Shown here piece after piece: positions 38,774-48,095 of a stretch of 51,796 nt of DNA. Each line of letters opens with the position of its first letter. Within the stretch, counting starts at the first letter, position 1. Location: the NCBI GenBank assembly GCA_003554145.1, contig PWFS01000062.1:1-51796 (forward strand), given 5' to 3'. The DNA is from Halobacteroidaceae bacterium. GTDB taxonomy: Bacteria > Bacillota > Halanaerobiia > B1SED10-174. Below the pieces are notes generated by a model. It was not told the DNA's origin, made no database searches, and was given only the letters and a program-made list of their open reading frames with translations. Position numbers and translations under genes: made by a program.

Positions 38774-40834
38774 ATGAAAAGGCTTTCCGAAAAAAGAAAA
38801 AATGAAATTCTGGGCATTATTTTATTTATTCTTGGTTTAATTAACATTCTCCATCTGTTCTGGGGAGAAACCGGAAGGTTTGGAGAAAGAATGTTTGAAT
38901 TTATTGAGCTATTTATAGGCCAGGGAGTTTACCTGTTTCCGCTTTTTTTGTTTTATCTGGGTTACCAGTTAATTCAGAAAAAAAATATCCAGGTAAATAT
39001 TGCTCATCTGGGTATTACCATGGTTTTTCTGGTCTTTTTAGCCTTTTTTCATTCCGGGTTACCTGCGGGAGAAGAACTTTCTGAAGGCCTGCGGGGGCGT
39101 GGCGGGGGCATTATGGGCGGGAGCCTGATCTGGTTGCTCCGACAGTTTTTTGCTGATGTGATTGGCTATATTATACTGGTGGGACTGGGATTGATAGGAG
39201 TGCTATTGTGGTCAGGCCTGGATCTAAAGGACATGGGTAAAAAACCTTTTGAGATTTTTTCTCTTCGCCGTCGTAGCAAGAAGGCCCCTCCCAGAAAAAA
39301 AGCCCGTAAACCTCGACCAAAACGAATTAAAAAAGAGAAAGAAAAAATTCGGGAAGAGGATATTGTCGAAGAAGATGAAGAAGAGGGGGTTATTACTCCC
39401 CGGCCCCAGCAGGGATATCAATTACCCCCGCTGGATGTTCTCCGCTCCCATAACGGGGGTTCTGGAAAAAAGCCGGATGATCAGAGCAGGCTTTTGGAAA
39501 AAACCCTGGCCGATTTTGGAATAGAAGCCCAGGTGATAAAAGTTACCCATGGTCCCCGTATATCGCGCTATGAAATTCAGCCTGCTCCAGGGGTCAAGGT
39601 TAGCCGAATTGTTAACCTGGCCGATGATCTGGCCCTGGCTCTGGCTGCTCCTGATGTCAGGATTGAGGCCCCAATTCCCGGTAAAGCTGCTCTGGGAATT
39701 GAAGTTCCTCATAATGCCCAGCAGGTTGTTGGGCTGCGGGAAATTCTTTCCAGCACCGCTTATACTGATAATCCCTCTCTTTTAGCCCTGGTTTTGGGTA
39801 AGGATATCAGCGGGCAACCAGTAATTAAAGATCTGGGCAAAATGCCTCATCTGCTTATTGCCGGGGCAACGGGAACCGGAAAAAGTGTTGCTCTTAACAC
39901 ACTTATCCTCAGCATTCTGTACCGGGCTACTCCTCACGAGGTCAGATTGGTTTTGATTGATCCCAAGCAGGTGGAGCTGACCAATTTTAAAAATCTTCCC
40001 CATCTCCTGGTTCCTGTGGTCAACCATGTTAACAAGGCTGCAGGGGTATTACAGCAGATGGTAGAAGAGATGCAGCGCCGCTATGAATTATTTGCTGAAC
40101 TGGGAGTCAGGGGGATTGGGGAATATAATGAAATTCAGGAAACAGATGAACCGGAAAAGGTTTTACCCCTGATTGTAATAATAATAGATGAACTGGCGGA
40201 TCTTATGATGGCGGCTCCCAAGGAGGTTGAGGATTCTATCTGCCGCCTGGCTCAGATGGCCCGAGCTGCCGGAATTCATCTGATAATTGCTACCCAGAGA
40301 CCTTCAGTAGATATAATTACCGGTTTGATTAAGGTAAATATTCCCACGCGAATTTCCTTTTACGTTTCTTCCCAGACCGATTCCCGGACCATTCTGGATA
40401 TGGGAGGAGCCGAGAAACTAATGGGAGATGGGGATATGCTTTATTCGCCGGTAGGGGCTATTAAGCCGACGAGAATTCAGGGCCCCTTTGTTTCCACTGC
40501 AGAAGTAAAGAAAGTGGTAAAATTTGTCCGGGATCAGCAGGACCCTGATTATGAAATGAATCTGGAGGATATTGGTAGCGCAGAAACCAGGGTTTCTTCC
40601 GAGAAAAGGGATTCTCTGTACCCCGAAGCCGCCCGACTGGTGGTAGAAAGTGGCCAGGCATCTATATCCATTTTACAAAGGCGTTTAAATATAGGCTATA
40701 CCCGGGCTGCCCGGTTAATTGATACCATGGAACAGGACGGGATTATTGGTTCTTTTGCGGGAAGCAAGCCCCGCAAGGTCCTGCTGGGAGAAGAAGAGCT
40801 GGAGGATTTTCTTGAAGGAATTCAGGAAGGATAG
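38774..40834 (+). CDS. DNA translocase FtsK/SpoIIIE
   Basis: N-terminal TM segments, HLLIAGATGTGKSVALNTLI, IDPKQVELTNF, ATQRPSVDIITGLIKVNIPTRISF, C-terminal gamma winged helix. Confidence 0.97.
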   Translation: MKRLSEKRKNEILGIILFILGLINILHLFWGETGRFGERMFEFIELFIGQGVYLFPLFLFYLGYQLIQKKNIQVNIAHLGITMVFLVFLAFFHSGLPAGEELSEGLRGRGGGIMGGSLIWLLRQFFADVIGYIILVGLGLIGVLLWSGLDLKDMGKKPFEIFSLRRRSKKAPPRKKARKPRPKRIKKEKEKIREEDIVEEDEEEGVITPRPQQGYQLPPLDVLRSHNGGSGKKPDDQSRLLEKTLADFGIEAQVIKVTHGPRISRYEIQPAPGVKVSRIVNLADDLALALAAPDVRIEAPIPGKAALGIEVPHNAQQVVGLREILSSTAYTDNPSLLALVLGKDISGQPVIKDLGKMPHLLIAGATGTGKSVALNTLILSILYRATPHEVRLVLIDPKQVELTNFKNLPHLLVPVVNHVNKAAGVLQQMVEEMQRRYELFAELGVRGIGEYNEIQETDEPEKVLPLIVIIIDELADLMMAAPKEVEDSICRLAQMARAAGIHLIIATQRPSVDIITGLIKVNIPTRISFYVSSQTDSRTILDMGGAEKLMGDGDMLYSPVGAIKPTRIQGPFVSTAEVKKVVKFVRDQQDPDYEMNLEDIGSAETRVSSEKRDSLYPEAARLVVESGQASISILQRRLNIGYTRAARLIDTMEQDGIIGSFAGSKPRKVLLGEEELEDFLEGIQEG

Positions 40835-40845
40835 GACTGGATGGT

Positions 40846-41610
40846 ATGGATAGGTTTTATCTGGAGTATAAAATTCTGGTGAATCGGGTTGGGCTGCTGG
40901 GAGATGTTTCCTCCCTGATGGGAATGCTGGGGATTAATATTATCAGCATTGGAGGAATTCCTCCTGATCGCAGATGCTTCCTCCTTGAAGTGCCGGGATC
41001 CGAATACCTAACCCCGGTAAAAAGCTCGCTGGGACTTTCTCCGCACCTGGAATTACTGGAACTTCACCCTCCCACTTATATTGATTTGCTGACCATGCGT
41101 CATGGCCGCAAAATCTACTCTCAGGGAGATCCCCCCATGTTTCATTTTCAAAGGCAGGAGCTTCCCATTCTGGTGGATTTTATGGCTGAAACTATCCGGG
41201 AAAAAAGGTTGCCCCTGATAGGCATTCAGGGTTCACCCCGGGTGGGAAAAACTGAAGCTGCTATTGCTGCCTGTGTTCATGCCAGCAAAAAATGGATTCT
41301 TTTTTCCACTACTTTTATCCGCCAGATGGTCAGAGAGGAAATGGACTTTTCTGCCCTGGACGAGGACAGTGTAATTATTATTGATGCTCTTACTTCTCTT
41401 CACCGGTCCGGACCCCGCCACCGGCGGCTCCTAAAAGAAATCCTGCAACAGCCTCAGGCCAAGATTGTGGAACATCCCCGTGTATTTGTGGAGGAACTGG
41501 ATTATGAGTTTGAAAATTTTGATGCCCTGATTTTCTTAAAGAAAGATGCAGAGGAGAATGGAGAGGAAGAACTGGAACCAAATCCGTTTAATCATTTTGA
41601 TATAAGCTAA
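40846..41610 (+). CDS. YmfK-like DUF3388 protein: N-terminal ACT-like domain plus P-loop NTPase
   Basis: YLEYKILVNRVGLLGDVSSLMGMLGINIISI; Walker A GSPRVGKTE; Walker B-like DSVIIIDAL; position after ftsK/spoIIIE and before ymfM as in Bacillus. Confidence 0.85.
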   Translation: MDRFYLEYKILVNRVGLLGDVSSLMGMLGINIISIGGIPPDRRCFLLEVPGSEYLTPVKSSLGLSPHLELLELHPPTYIDLLTMRHGRKIYSQGDPPMFHFQRQELPILVDFMAETIREKRLPLIGIQGSPRVGKTEAAIAACVHASKKWILFSTTFIRQMVREEMDFSALDEDSVIIIDALTSLHRSGPRHRRLLKEILQQPQAKIVEHPRVFVEELDYEFENFDALIFLKKDAEENGEEELEPNPFNHFDIS

Positions 41611-41618
41611 AAGGGTGG

Positions 41619-42047
41619 ATGCAAATGAATCAAATAGGAAAAGAATTAAAAGAGATCCGTGAAGAAAAGGGAATTTCCCTGGAAGAAGTGGCCGAGAAAA
41701 CAAAAATCCCTCTTCGTTTCCTACAGGCCATAGAAAACGGGAGATGGGAGGAATTGCCAGAAGAAGTGTACCTGCGGGGTTTCATAAAAACCTACGCCGA
41801 AGTTTTGGGGCTGGATGGCAAGAAATTTGTGGACAATTATAAACGGTCTCAGTCCCAGGAAGTTACCCCCGATGTTCCAGAAAAAGAAGCCGAGGTAGGG
41901 GAAGAGGAGGATCAAGATCAATTTCTCCATGTTCCCGAAGAAGACCTGGAAGAAGAAGATCAGGGACAGTTCCTTTTAATAATCATTATTCTGGTCCTGG
42001 TCGGGTTGGGGGTAATAGGTTTTCTGGCCTGGCAATTCTGGTTTTAG
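41619..42047 (+). CDS. RodZ/YmfM-like HTH membrane protein (short form)
   Basis: IGKELKEIREEKGISLEEVAEKTKIPLRFLQAIENGRWEELPEEVYLRGFIKTYAEVLGLD plus C-terminal TM helix. Confidence 0.9.
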   Translation: MQMNQIGKELKEIREEKGISLEEVAEKTKIPLRFLQAIENGRWEELPEEVYLRGFIKTYAEVLGLDGKKFVDNYKRSQSQEVTPDVPEKEAEVGEEEDQDQFLHVPEEDLEEEDQGQFLLIIIILVLVGLGVIGFLAWQFWF

Positions 42048-42057
42048 GAGCTAAAAT

Positions 42058-42759
42058 ATGACCTGGTACCAAATGATTTTTGTGGGGCTTCTTCTGCTGG
42101 CAATGGTGGTTGGTGGAAGAAGGGGGTTTTTCAGTTCCCTTCTTCGATCCATCAAGTTCCTGATCACCCCTGTTCTGATTTATTTCTGGTCTTTCCCTAT
42201 AGCTCGTTCTATAATTGATAGTTTAAACCTGAAGCAATATATGGAGTTGGGTTTGCAGGAGGTACTTAATCCAGTAACCGGAAAAGCTAAAGAACAGGTT
42301 ATTTCTTATCTGGAACAGCTCTCTGTTTCCAATCCCAGCCATTTTCTGGTGCGGGAATCTTTGCATACCGAAAAAGTTATGGGAACCGGGCTGGAATCAA
42401 TGGAAATCATTGAACTTCTGGCTGGTACCCTTGCTGTTGTTTTTGCCCTGCACGTTGCTTTTTTGTTAATTTTTATTATTGCTTTCCTTGCAGAAAAGAT
42501 TTTGATTTTACTGGTAGAAACAATTATTTCGCGAAATAGAATAATATCTCTCTGGTCCCGCCTCCTGGGAGGGCTATTAACAGCAGGACACGCCACAATT
42601 TTTCTGGCTTTCATTTTAATTCTTATTCAACCCTTATTTGATTTTTTCATTATTGATTTTCCCGAATATCTAAACCCTTATGGTTATTTTAAGTCCTGGC
42701 TGGAACCCTTCAGCCCCTGGCTGGTTGATCAAATCCGCAATTTTGTCCTGGGGGGTTAA
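42058..42759 (+). CDS. CvpA-like integral membrane protein
   Basis: Multi-TM; N-terminal MVVGGRRGFFSSLLRSIKFLITPVLIYFWSFPIA, ISLWSRLLGGLLTAGHATIFLAFIL. Confidence 0.7.
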   Translation: MTWYQMIFVGLLLLAMVVGGRRGFFSSLLRSIKFLITPVLIYFWSFPIARSIIDSLNLKQYMELGLQEVLNPVTGKAKEQVISYLEQLSVSNPSHFLVRESLHTEKVMGTGLESMEIIELLAGTLAVVFALHVAFLLIFIIAFLAEKILILLVETIISRNRIISLWSRLLGGLLTAGHATIFLAFILILIQPLFDFFIIDFPEYLNPYGYFKSWLEPFSPWLVDQIRNFVLGG

Positions 42760-43470
42760 ATGATGCGCCACGAAACCCGAGAACCGTTCAAGGTCTGGTG
42801 GGGACCAGGTGAACTTTTATTGGTTTTTATTGGGCCAATTCTGTTTTTTATTCTGGTTGATTTGTTTTTTGCTCCCCGGGGAATCTGGGCCCCCTTAATT
42901 TCCGGATTAATTCAGGGCCTCGGCATTTTGTTATTTTCCTGGCTTTTTGTAGGAACTGGTTATGGTTATAGTTTATGGGCCCAAAAGTTTTTGCCGGTTA
43001 AGGGCAGGGTTTTAAAGATAATCAAGTGGAGCCTGCTATTATGGTTGGGGGCTACTTTTTTAAATTTCGTTATGCAGGTTCTTCTGGCGGGCTTTCTGGG
43101 ATTATCCCCTGAACCCCAGGAAATGATAGTTTATATCGTGGAACAGGTAGAAGGGATCCACTTATTATTATATCCCCTGCTGGTTGTAATTCTGGCTCCA
43201 GTGGCAGAGGAGGTTTTTTTCCGGGGCCTCCTTTATAATTATCTTCGGGGGTTGTTGCCTCTGAGATGGGCTGCTATAATCAGTAGCGGGCTCTTCGCCC
43301 TGGCCCATGGTGAAATATGGGCCTTTTTCCCTACCTTCCTGGGGGGACTGGGGTTTGTCTACATTTTTGAAAAAGCCAAAAGTTTATGGGCACCGGTAAT
43401 TGCCCATATTATATGGAATGGCATGGGTTTTGTTCTGTTGTATGCCGGAAGATTTCTGGGCCTTTATTAG
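42760..43470 (+). CDS. CPBP family intramembrane metalloprotease
   Basis: VAEEVFFRGLLYNYLRG and SSGLFALAHGEIWAFFPTFLGGLGFVYIFEK, HIIWNG. Confidence 0.92.
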   Translation: MMRHETREPFKVWWGPGELLLVFIGPILFFILVDLFFAPRGIWAPLISGLIQGLGILLFSWLFVGTGYGYSLWAQKFLPVKGRVLKIIKWSLLLWLGATFLNFVMQVLLAGFLGLSPEPQEMIVYIVEQVEGIHLLLYPLLVVILAPVAEEVFFRGLLYNYLRGLLPLRWAAIISSGLFALAHGEIWAFFPTFLGGLGFVYIFEKAKSLWAPVIAHIIWNGMGFVLLYAGRFLGLY

Positions 43471-43484
43471 GGGGGATAAAATTA

Positions 43485-44234
43485 ATGAAAATTTTATTAA
43501 CCAATGACGATGGTTTGTATGCACCCGGAATCAACTGTCTTTTTAATGTTCTAAAAGAAAAGCATACTGTTTATGCAGTTGCCCCCGAAAGAGAAATGAG
43601 TGCTACCGGCCATGCCATAACCCTGCACAAACCTCTAAGGGTTAAAGAGGTGGAATTGGAGGCAGGAATGGCCCAGGCGGTTAATGGAACTCCTTCGGAC
43701 TGTGTAAAACTGGCCCTGGAGGCCATCCTTCCTTCGCCTCCTGATCTTGTAATATCGGGAATTAATCGCGGTCCCAACCTGGGAAATGATGTTTTTTATT
43801 CTGGAACAGTTTCTGCTGCAGTGGAAGGATATTTTCTGGGGTTCCCTGCTCTTGCGGTTTCCCTGGTAATAAAAAATGACTTTGCTGATTTTGATTTTGG
43901 TGCCCGATATATTAATGATTTACTTTCTCGCCACGGGCAGAAAATAATTAACAGCAGGTATCTTTTGAATATTAATTTTCCTCCCGGAGGTCAGGAAGAA
44001 ATTAGGGGAACCAAAATTACCCGCTTAAGCAAGAGAAATTTTTCCAATATTTTTGATCAAAGAATTGACCCCCGGGGTGAAAAATATTACTGGATGACTG
44101 GAAGCATTGAAGAAAAGAAGGAAGAAGGTAGCGATACACTGGCTATTGAAGAGGGGTTTGTTTCTATTACTCCCCTTTGTGTGGATCTGACCCATCATGA
44201 GCAGTTAAAAGATCTGAAAAACCTGGACTGGTAA
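43485..44234 (+). CDS. surE: 5'-nucleotidase SurE
   Basis: MKILLTNDDGLYAPGINCL, APEREMSATGHAITLHKPLRV, VNGTPSDCVKLAL, SGINRGPNLGNDVFYSGTVSAAVEG. Confidence 0.97.
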   Translation: MKILLTNDDGLYAPGINCLFNVLKEKHTVYAVAPEREMSATGHAITLHKPLRVKEVELEAGMAQAVNGTPSDCVKLALEAILPSPPDLVISGINRGPNLGNDVFYSGTVSAAVEGYFLGFPALAVSLVIKNDFADFDFGARYINDLLSRHGQKIINSRYLLNINFPPGGQEEIRGTKITRLSKRNFSNIFDQRIDPRGEKYYWMTGSIEEKKEEGSDTLAIEEGFVSITPLCVDLTHHEQLKDLKNLDW

Positions 44235-44268
44235 ACATCCTGCGATTAACAGGCTGGAAATAGTTTGT

Positions 44269-44296
44269 TTGATAATGTTCCAATCTATGTTATAAT
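44269..44296 (+). promoter_or_regulatory. Predicted promoter of degV (TTGATA-N16-TATAAT)
   Basis: ttgata 44269-44274, tataat 44291-44296. Confidence 0.6.
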
Positions 44297-44326
44297 CAAT
44301 TAAAATGAGATGGGGAGGGCTGAAAT

Positions 44327-45160
44327 TTGGGGAAAATTAAGGTTATTACTGATGGTGCTTCAAGCTTGCCCCGTTTTCTGACGGAAAAACTGAACATTGG
44401 GGTGGTAAATATCCCTGTTGTCTGTGAGGGTCAGGAGATTCCTACCGATACCATGGATGAATTTTATAATGTTCTGGAAAAAGGGAAAATGCCCAAAACT
44501 TCGGCACCTGCTCCCGGCGATTTCCTGAAAAAATTCCAGGAAACACTAAAAGAATATGATACCATAATTTCTATACACATCAGTGGGAAAGTTAGTGCTA
44601 CCTACCAGTCTGCCTGCCTGGCCCGGGAAATGCTTCCTGAGGAGGATATCCATGTGATTGATTCCAACAATATTTCCATGGCTACCGGGTTTATGGTGTT
44701 AACTGCTGCCAGGAAGGTTATTGAAGGCTTATCTGTTGAGGAAATCAAGGAACAGGTAGAAACTCTGAAAGAAAAGGTAGGAGGAATGGTGGTTTTGCCC
44801 ACCCTGAAATATCTGGCCCGCAGTGGTAGGGTTTCTCAGATTCAGGCGCTGCTGGGAAATATTCTTTCTATTAAACCCATTTTGATAATTAATTCCGGTG
44901 AGGTTAAGGTAATAGATAAAACCAGATCGGTTGGTGGGTCTCTTAACCGTATGCTTGAACTGGCCAGGAAACGAGTGGGGGAATCCCGCCTGCAGGTTGC
45001 GGTTATCCATTCCAATGCCGTGGAAAAAGCCAATAATTTTGTCGACCGGGTTTGGGAAAACTTAAATTGCTCCGATGTTTTTATCTCGGAAATGGGTCCC
45101 GGCCTTGCTGTGCATGGCGGCCCCACTATGATTGGTCTGGTCTGGATGAAAGAAAATTAA
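44327..45160 (+). CDS. DegV family fatty acid-binding protein
   Basis: KVITDGASSLPRFL, TSAPAPGDFLKKFQE, ISIHISGKVSATYQSACLA, PTLKYLARSGRVSQIQALLGNILSIKPIL. Confidence 0.93.
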   Translation: MGKIKVITDGASSLPRFLTEKLNIGVVNIPVVCEGQEIPTDTMDEFYNVLEKGKMPKTSAPAPGDFLKKFQETLKEYDTIISIHISGKVSATYQSACLAREMLPEEDIHVIDSNNISMATGFMVLTAARKVIEGLSVEEIKEQVETLKEKVGGMVVLPTLKYLARSGRVSQIQALLGNILSIKPILIINSGEVKVIDKTRSVGGSLNRMLELARKRVGESRLQVAVIHSNAVEKANNFVDRVWENLNCSDVFISEMGPGLAVHGGPTMIGLVWMKEN

Positions 45161-45162
45161 AG

Positions 45163-45187
45163 AAAAGCCTTCCGAGGCTTTTTTTAT
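45163..45187 (+). terminator. Rho-independent terminator after degV
   Basis: aaaagcct-tccg-aggctttt plus T-run. Confidence 0.85.
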
Positions 45188-45466
45188 TAGGAATTCTGGA
45201 AAAATAGCTGGGGTTTACTTGGAGAAGCTTGGAAAAAGATGTTACCAGAAATCGTTCTTAATAAGGCGTTTTTCCCCGTATATGGAGGAAAGGATTAGTA
45301 GAGATGATTTCTTGACTGATTATAAAACTTGCTTTTTGGAAGAAAAAATGATAAAAATATCCTAGTAAATCTCCCGGGGAAATGGGGTTTTTTCTAATCG
45401 ATTAAAGGAATAAACCCTGGGAAAAGAGAAATATTAGGGAGAAAGAAATTACATGCAAAGGGAGGA

Positions 45467-46972
45467 ATGAAAATGGGAAAAAAGAAAAAGTTGACCTCTA
45501 TTCTGGGGCAACCAGTTGGTAACGATCAGGCTTCTTTAACTACAGGAAAACCACCCTTTACTCTCCTTGGTGATACTCACCTTATAGAAAAACTGGCTCA
45601 CTTTAACCGGGAGAGAATTCCCGAAAGGGTGGTCCACGCTAAAGGGGCAGGGGCCTATGGGTATTTTGAGGTTACCCATGATGTTTCAAAGTATACCTGC
45701 GCTTCGTTCCTGTCAGAAGTAGGAAAGAAAACGGAAGTTTTTGCTCGCTTTTCTACGGTAGGTGGAGAGAAAGGTTCGGCCGATTCGGAAAGAGATCCCC
45801 GGGGGTTTGCTGTTAAGTTTTATACTGATGAAGGGAACTATGATATGGTGGGTAACAATACCCCGGTATTTTTTATCAGGGACGCCATCAAATTCCCTGA
45901 CTTTATCCACACTCAAAAGAGAGATCCAGTCAAAAATACCAAGGATCCCGATATGTTCTGGGATTTCCTTTCCCTGACCCCGGAATCAATTCATCAGGTT
46001 ACCATACTTTTTTCCGACAGGGGAACTCCCGCCGGATACCGGAACATAAATGGCTATGGTAGCCACACCTTTATGATGTATAAGAATCAGGAGGATTATT
46101 GCTGGGTAAAAATTCATTTTAAAACGGAACAGGGCATAAAAAACCTTACCATGGAAGAGGCTGGCGAACTGGCCGGGAAAGACCCGGATCATGCCACCCG
46201 AGATCTGTTTGATAGTATCGAGCAGGGAGATTATCCTTCCTGGAAAGTATATATTCAGGTTATGACTCCGGAACAGGCTCGGGAATACAAGTTTGATCCT
46301 TTTGACGTTACCAAAGTCTGGTTTCAGTCCGAATTTCCCCTGATCCCAGTAGGAAGAATGGTTTTAAACCGTAACCCGGTAAATTATTTTACTGACGTGG
46401 AACAGGCTGCTTTTTCCCCTGGGAATTTTGTTCCCGGTATCTGGGCTTCGCCGGATAAAATGCTGCAGGGCAGGATGTTTGCTTACCCTGACACTCATCG
46501 TCACCGCCTGGGAGTTAATCATCATCAGATTTCGGTTAATGCTCCCCGGGCTGCAAATCCCCTATCCTATCAACGGGATGGAACAATGAGTAATTTCCAG
46601 GTTGGAGCTCCTAATTATTATCCCAATACTATGGAAGAAGTGGAAGTTTCCCCGGAAAAGCTACCTCCTTCACTGGAAGTCGGAGATGGCGTTCAACGCA
46701 GCGAGTATGAATTGAAAGAAGTCGATTTTGTTCAGGCCGGGGAACTATATCGGCGGGTAATGAGTGAACAGGATCGCAAAAACCTGGTAAAAAACATTGC
46801 CGCTCACTTGCAGAATGCCCAGGAAAGGATACAATATCGGCAAACAGCCCTCTTTTTTAAGGCTGATGAAAATTATGGGGCCGAAGTAGGCAAAGCCCTG
46901 GGAATCGATATGGACCGGGTAAAAAAACTGGCGGCCCTGGATCAAGAAGAGAGAGTGGCTGCTACAGAATAA
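45467..46972 (+). CDS. katA: Monofunctional heme catalase
   Basis: [92 protein letters not shown]. Confidence 0.97.
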   Translation: MKMGKKKKLTSILGQPVGNDQASLTTGKPPFTLLGDTHLIEKLAHFNRERIPERVVHAKGAGAYGYFEVTHDVSKYTCASFLSEVGKKTEVFARFSTVGGEKGSADSERDPRGFAVKFYTDEGNYDMVGNNTPVFFIRDAIKFPDFIHTQKRDPVKNTKDPDMFWDFLSLTPESIHQVTILFSDRGTPAGYRNINGYGSHTFMMYKNQEDYCWVKIHFKTEQGIKNLTMEEAGELAGKDPDHATRDLFDSIEQGDYPSWKVYIQVMTPEQAREYKFDPFDVTKVWFQSEFPLIPVGRMVLNRNPVNYFTDVEQAAFSPGNFVPGIWASPDKMLQGRMFAYPDTHRHRLGVNHHQISVNAPRAANPLSYQRDGTMSNFQVGAPNYYPNTMEEVEVSPEKLPPSLEVGDGVQRSEYELKEVDFVQAGELYRRVMSEQDRKNLVKNIAAHLQNAQERIQYRQTALFFKADENYGAEVGKALGIDMDRVKKLAALDQEERVAATE

Positions 46973-46990
46973 AAAAATAGGGCAATGAGG

Positions 46991-47026
46991 TTGGGCTGCG
47001 GGTTTAACTGCAGCCCAATTTTTTTT
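46991..47026 (+). terminator. Rho-independent terminator after catalase
   Basis: ttgggctgc (46991-46999) / gcagcccaa (47010-47018) plus 8 T. Confidence 0.9.
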
Positions 47027-47051
47027 AAAAAGATATTAGTAAGCAAAAAAG

Positions 47052-47069
47052 ATTACCCCCGGGGGTAAT
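47052..47069. promoter_or_regulatory. 18-bp perfect palindrome ATTACCCCCGGGGGTAAT, operator candidate
   Basis: Direct read of intergenic sequence. Confidence 0.4.
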
Positions 47070-47504
47070 GTTCATCCCATTTAATTAATGCTATATTGTA
47101 ACTGATAAGAGCAAATGCGTTTGTTTCCCGCAAAAGTGTATTCTGGGGTTGTAATTTGCATTAGGTGAAGGAGGTTTAAATTGAGAGAGGAATATATTTA
47201 ATTAAGGGAATGGAGTTCAGTTAATGGCTTATACTTAAACCTGGCAATTTGAATAATACTTTAAATGAAAAGGAAAAAGTTGGTTCTGGATAAAGTGTTT
47301 TGATCTCTTTTTTTTCCAGAAAAAAGTATTTGTGTTAAAAAAAAGGTGAGGAATAAAAGTTTGAAAAAGGGAGGGAGCTTACTAAGGCCCGAGGTTTGAT
47401 CATTAAAGATTTTGATACTGTTTTTAAAACGGAAAAATAAACTGGGAAATCGGCGGATTTTTCTCTTTCTTATTTTTAATTTCCAACAAAAAAGGGGGCT
47501 AAAA

Positions 47505-48008
47505 ATGAAAAAAGAAATGGTTATAGTCGTTCTGATCCTGATCTTCTTGGTTTCCTTATCTTCAGCAGCGGAAGCCAGGTTTTATATTGGGGGTATGTAT
47601 GCCCGGCAACTGGAACATGATGCTCCGGGCACCAGCTGGCTGGGGATAACCCTTCGTTCTCTGGGAAATGGTCTTTTTGGCTCCGACCTTGATTTCCGCT
47701 TTCATTCTGGGGATTATATGGGAGAAGACTATTTTATCTTAAGAATCAATCCCTTTCTCCATTTAAATTTAAAACTGGGACAATTAAACTTATATGGAGG
47801 TATCAGTCCCTTTACAGTTCAGTACCTATCCTATGGCGAAGGGGAATGGGAGTTTGATTTTCACCTTTTTTATGCAAAAGCTGGCGCCCAATACGATTTT
47901 GGTCCACTGGGAGTTTTTGCCCATGGGCTCAATCGTCTGGAACTTGATGATATTGAGGGGTCTTTACGGCAAATGGGGCTGGAATTTGGTGCGGCCTTTG
48001 GATTTTAA
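47505..48008 (+). CDS. Small exported beta-barrel-like (outer-membrane-protein-like) protein
   Basis: Signal peptide MKKEMVIVVLILIFLVSLSSAAEA; alternating hydrophobic strands; C-terminal LEFGAAFGF ending in Phe. Confidence 0.6.
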   Translation: MKKEMVIVVLILIFLVSLSSAAEARFYIGGMYARQLEHDAPGTSWLGITLRSLGNGLFGSDLDFRFHSGDYMGEDYFILRINPFLHLNLKLGQLNLYGGISPFTVQYLSYGEGEWEFDFHLFYAKAGAQYDFGPLGVFAHGLNRLELDDIEGSLRQMGLEFGAAFGF

Positions 48009-48095
48009 GAATTAGCCGGGGAAATAGTTTACAAAGTAAGAATTCCCCCTGGTATTTATCTATTTGGGGCTATGGACACAACAGGAGGGGTGGAA

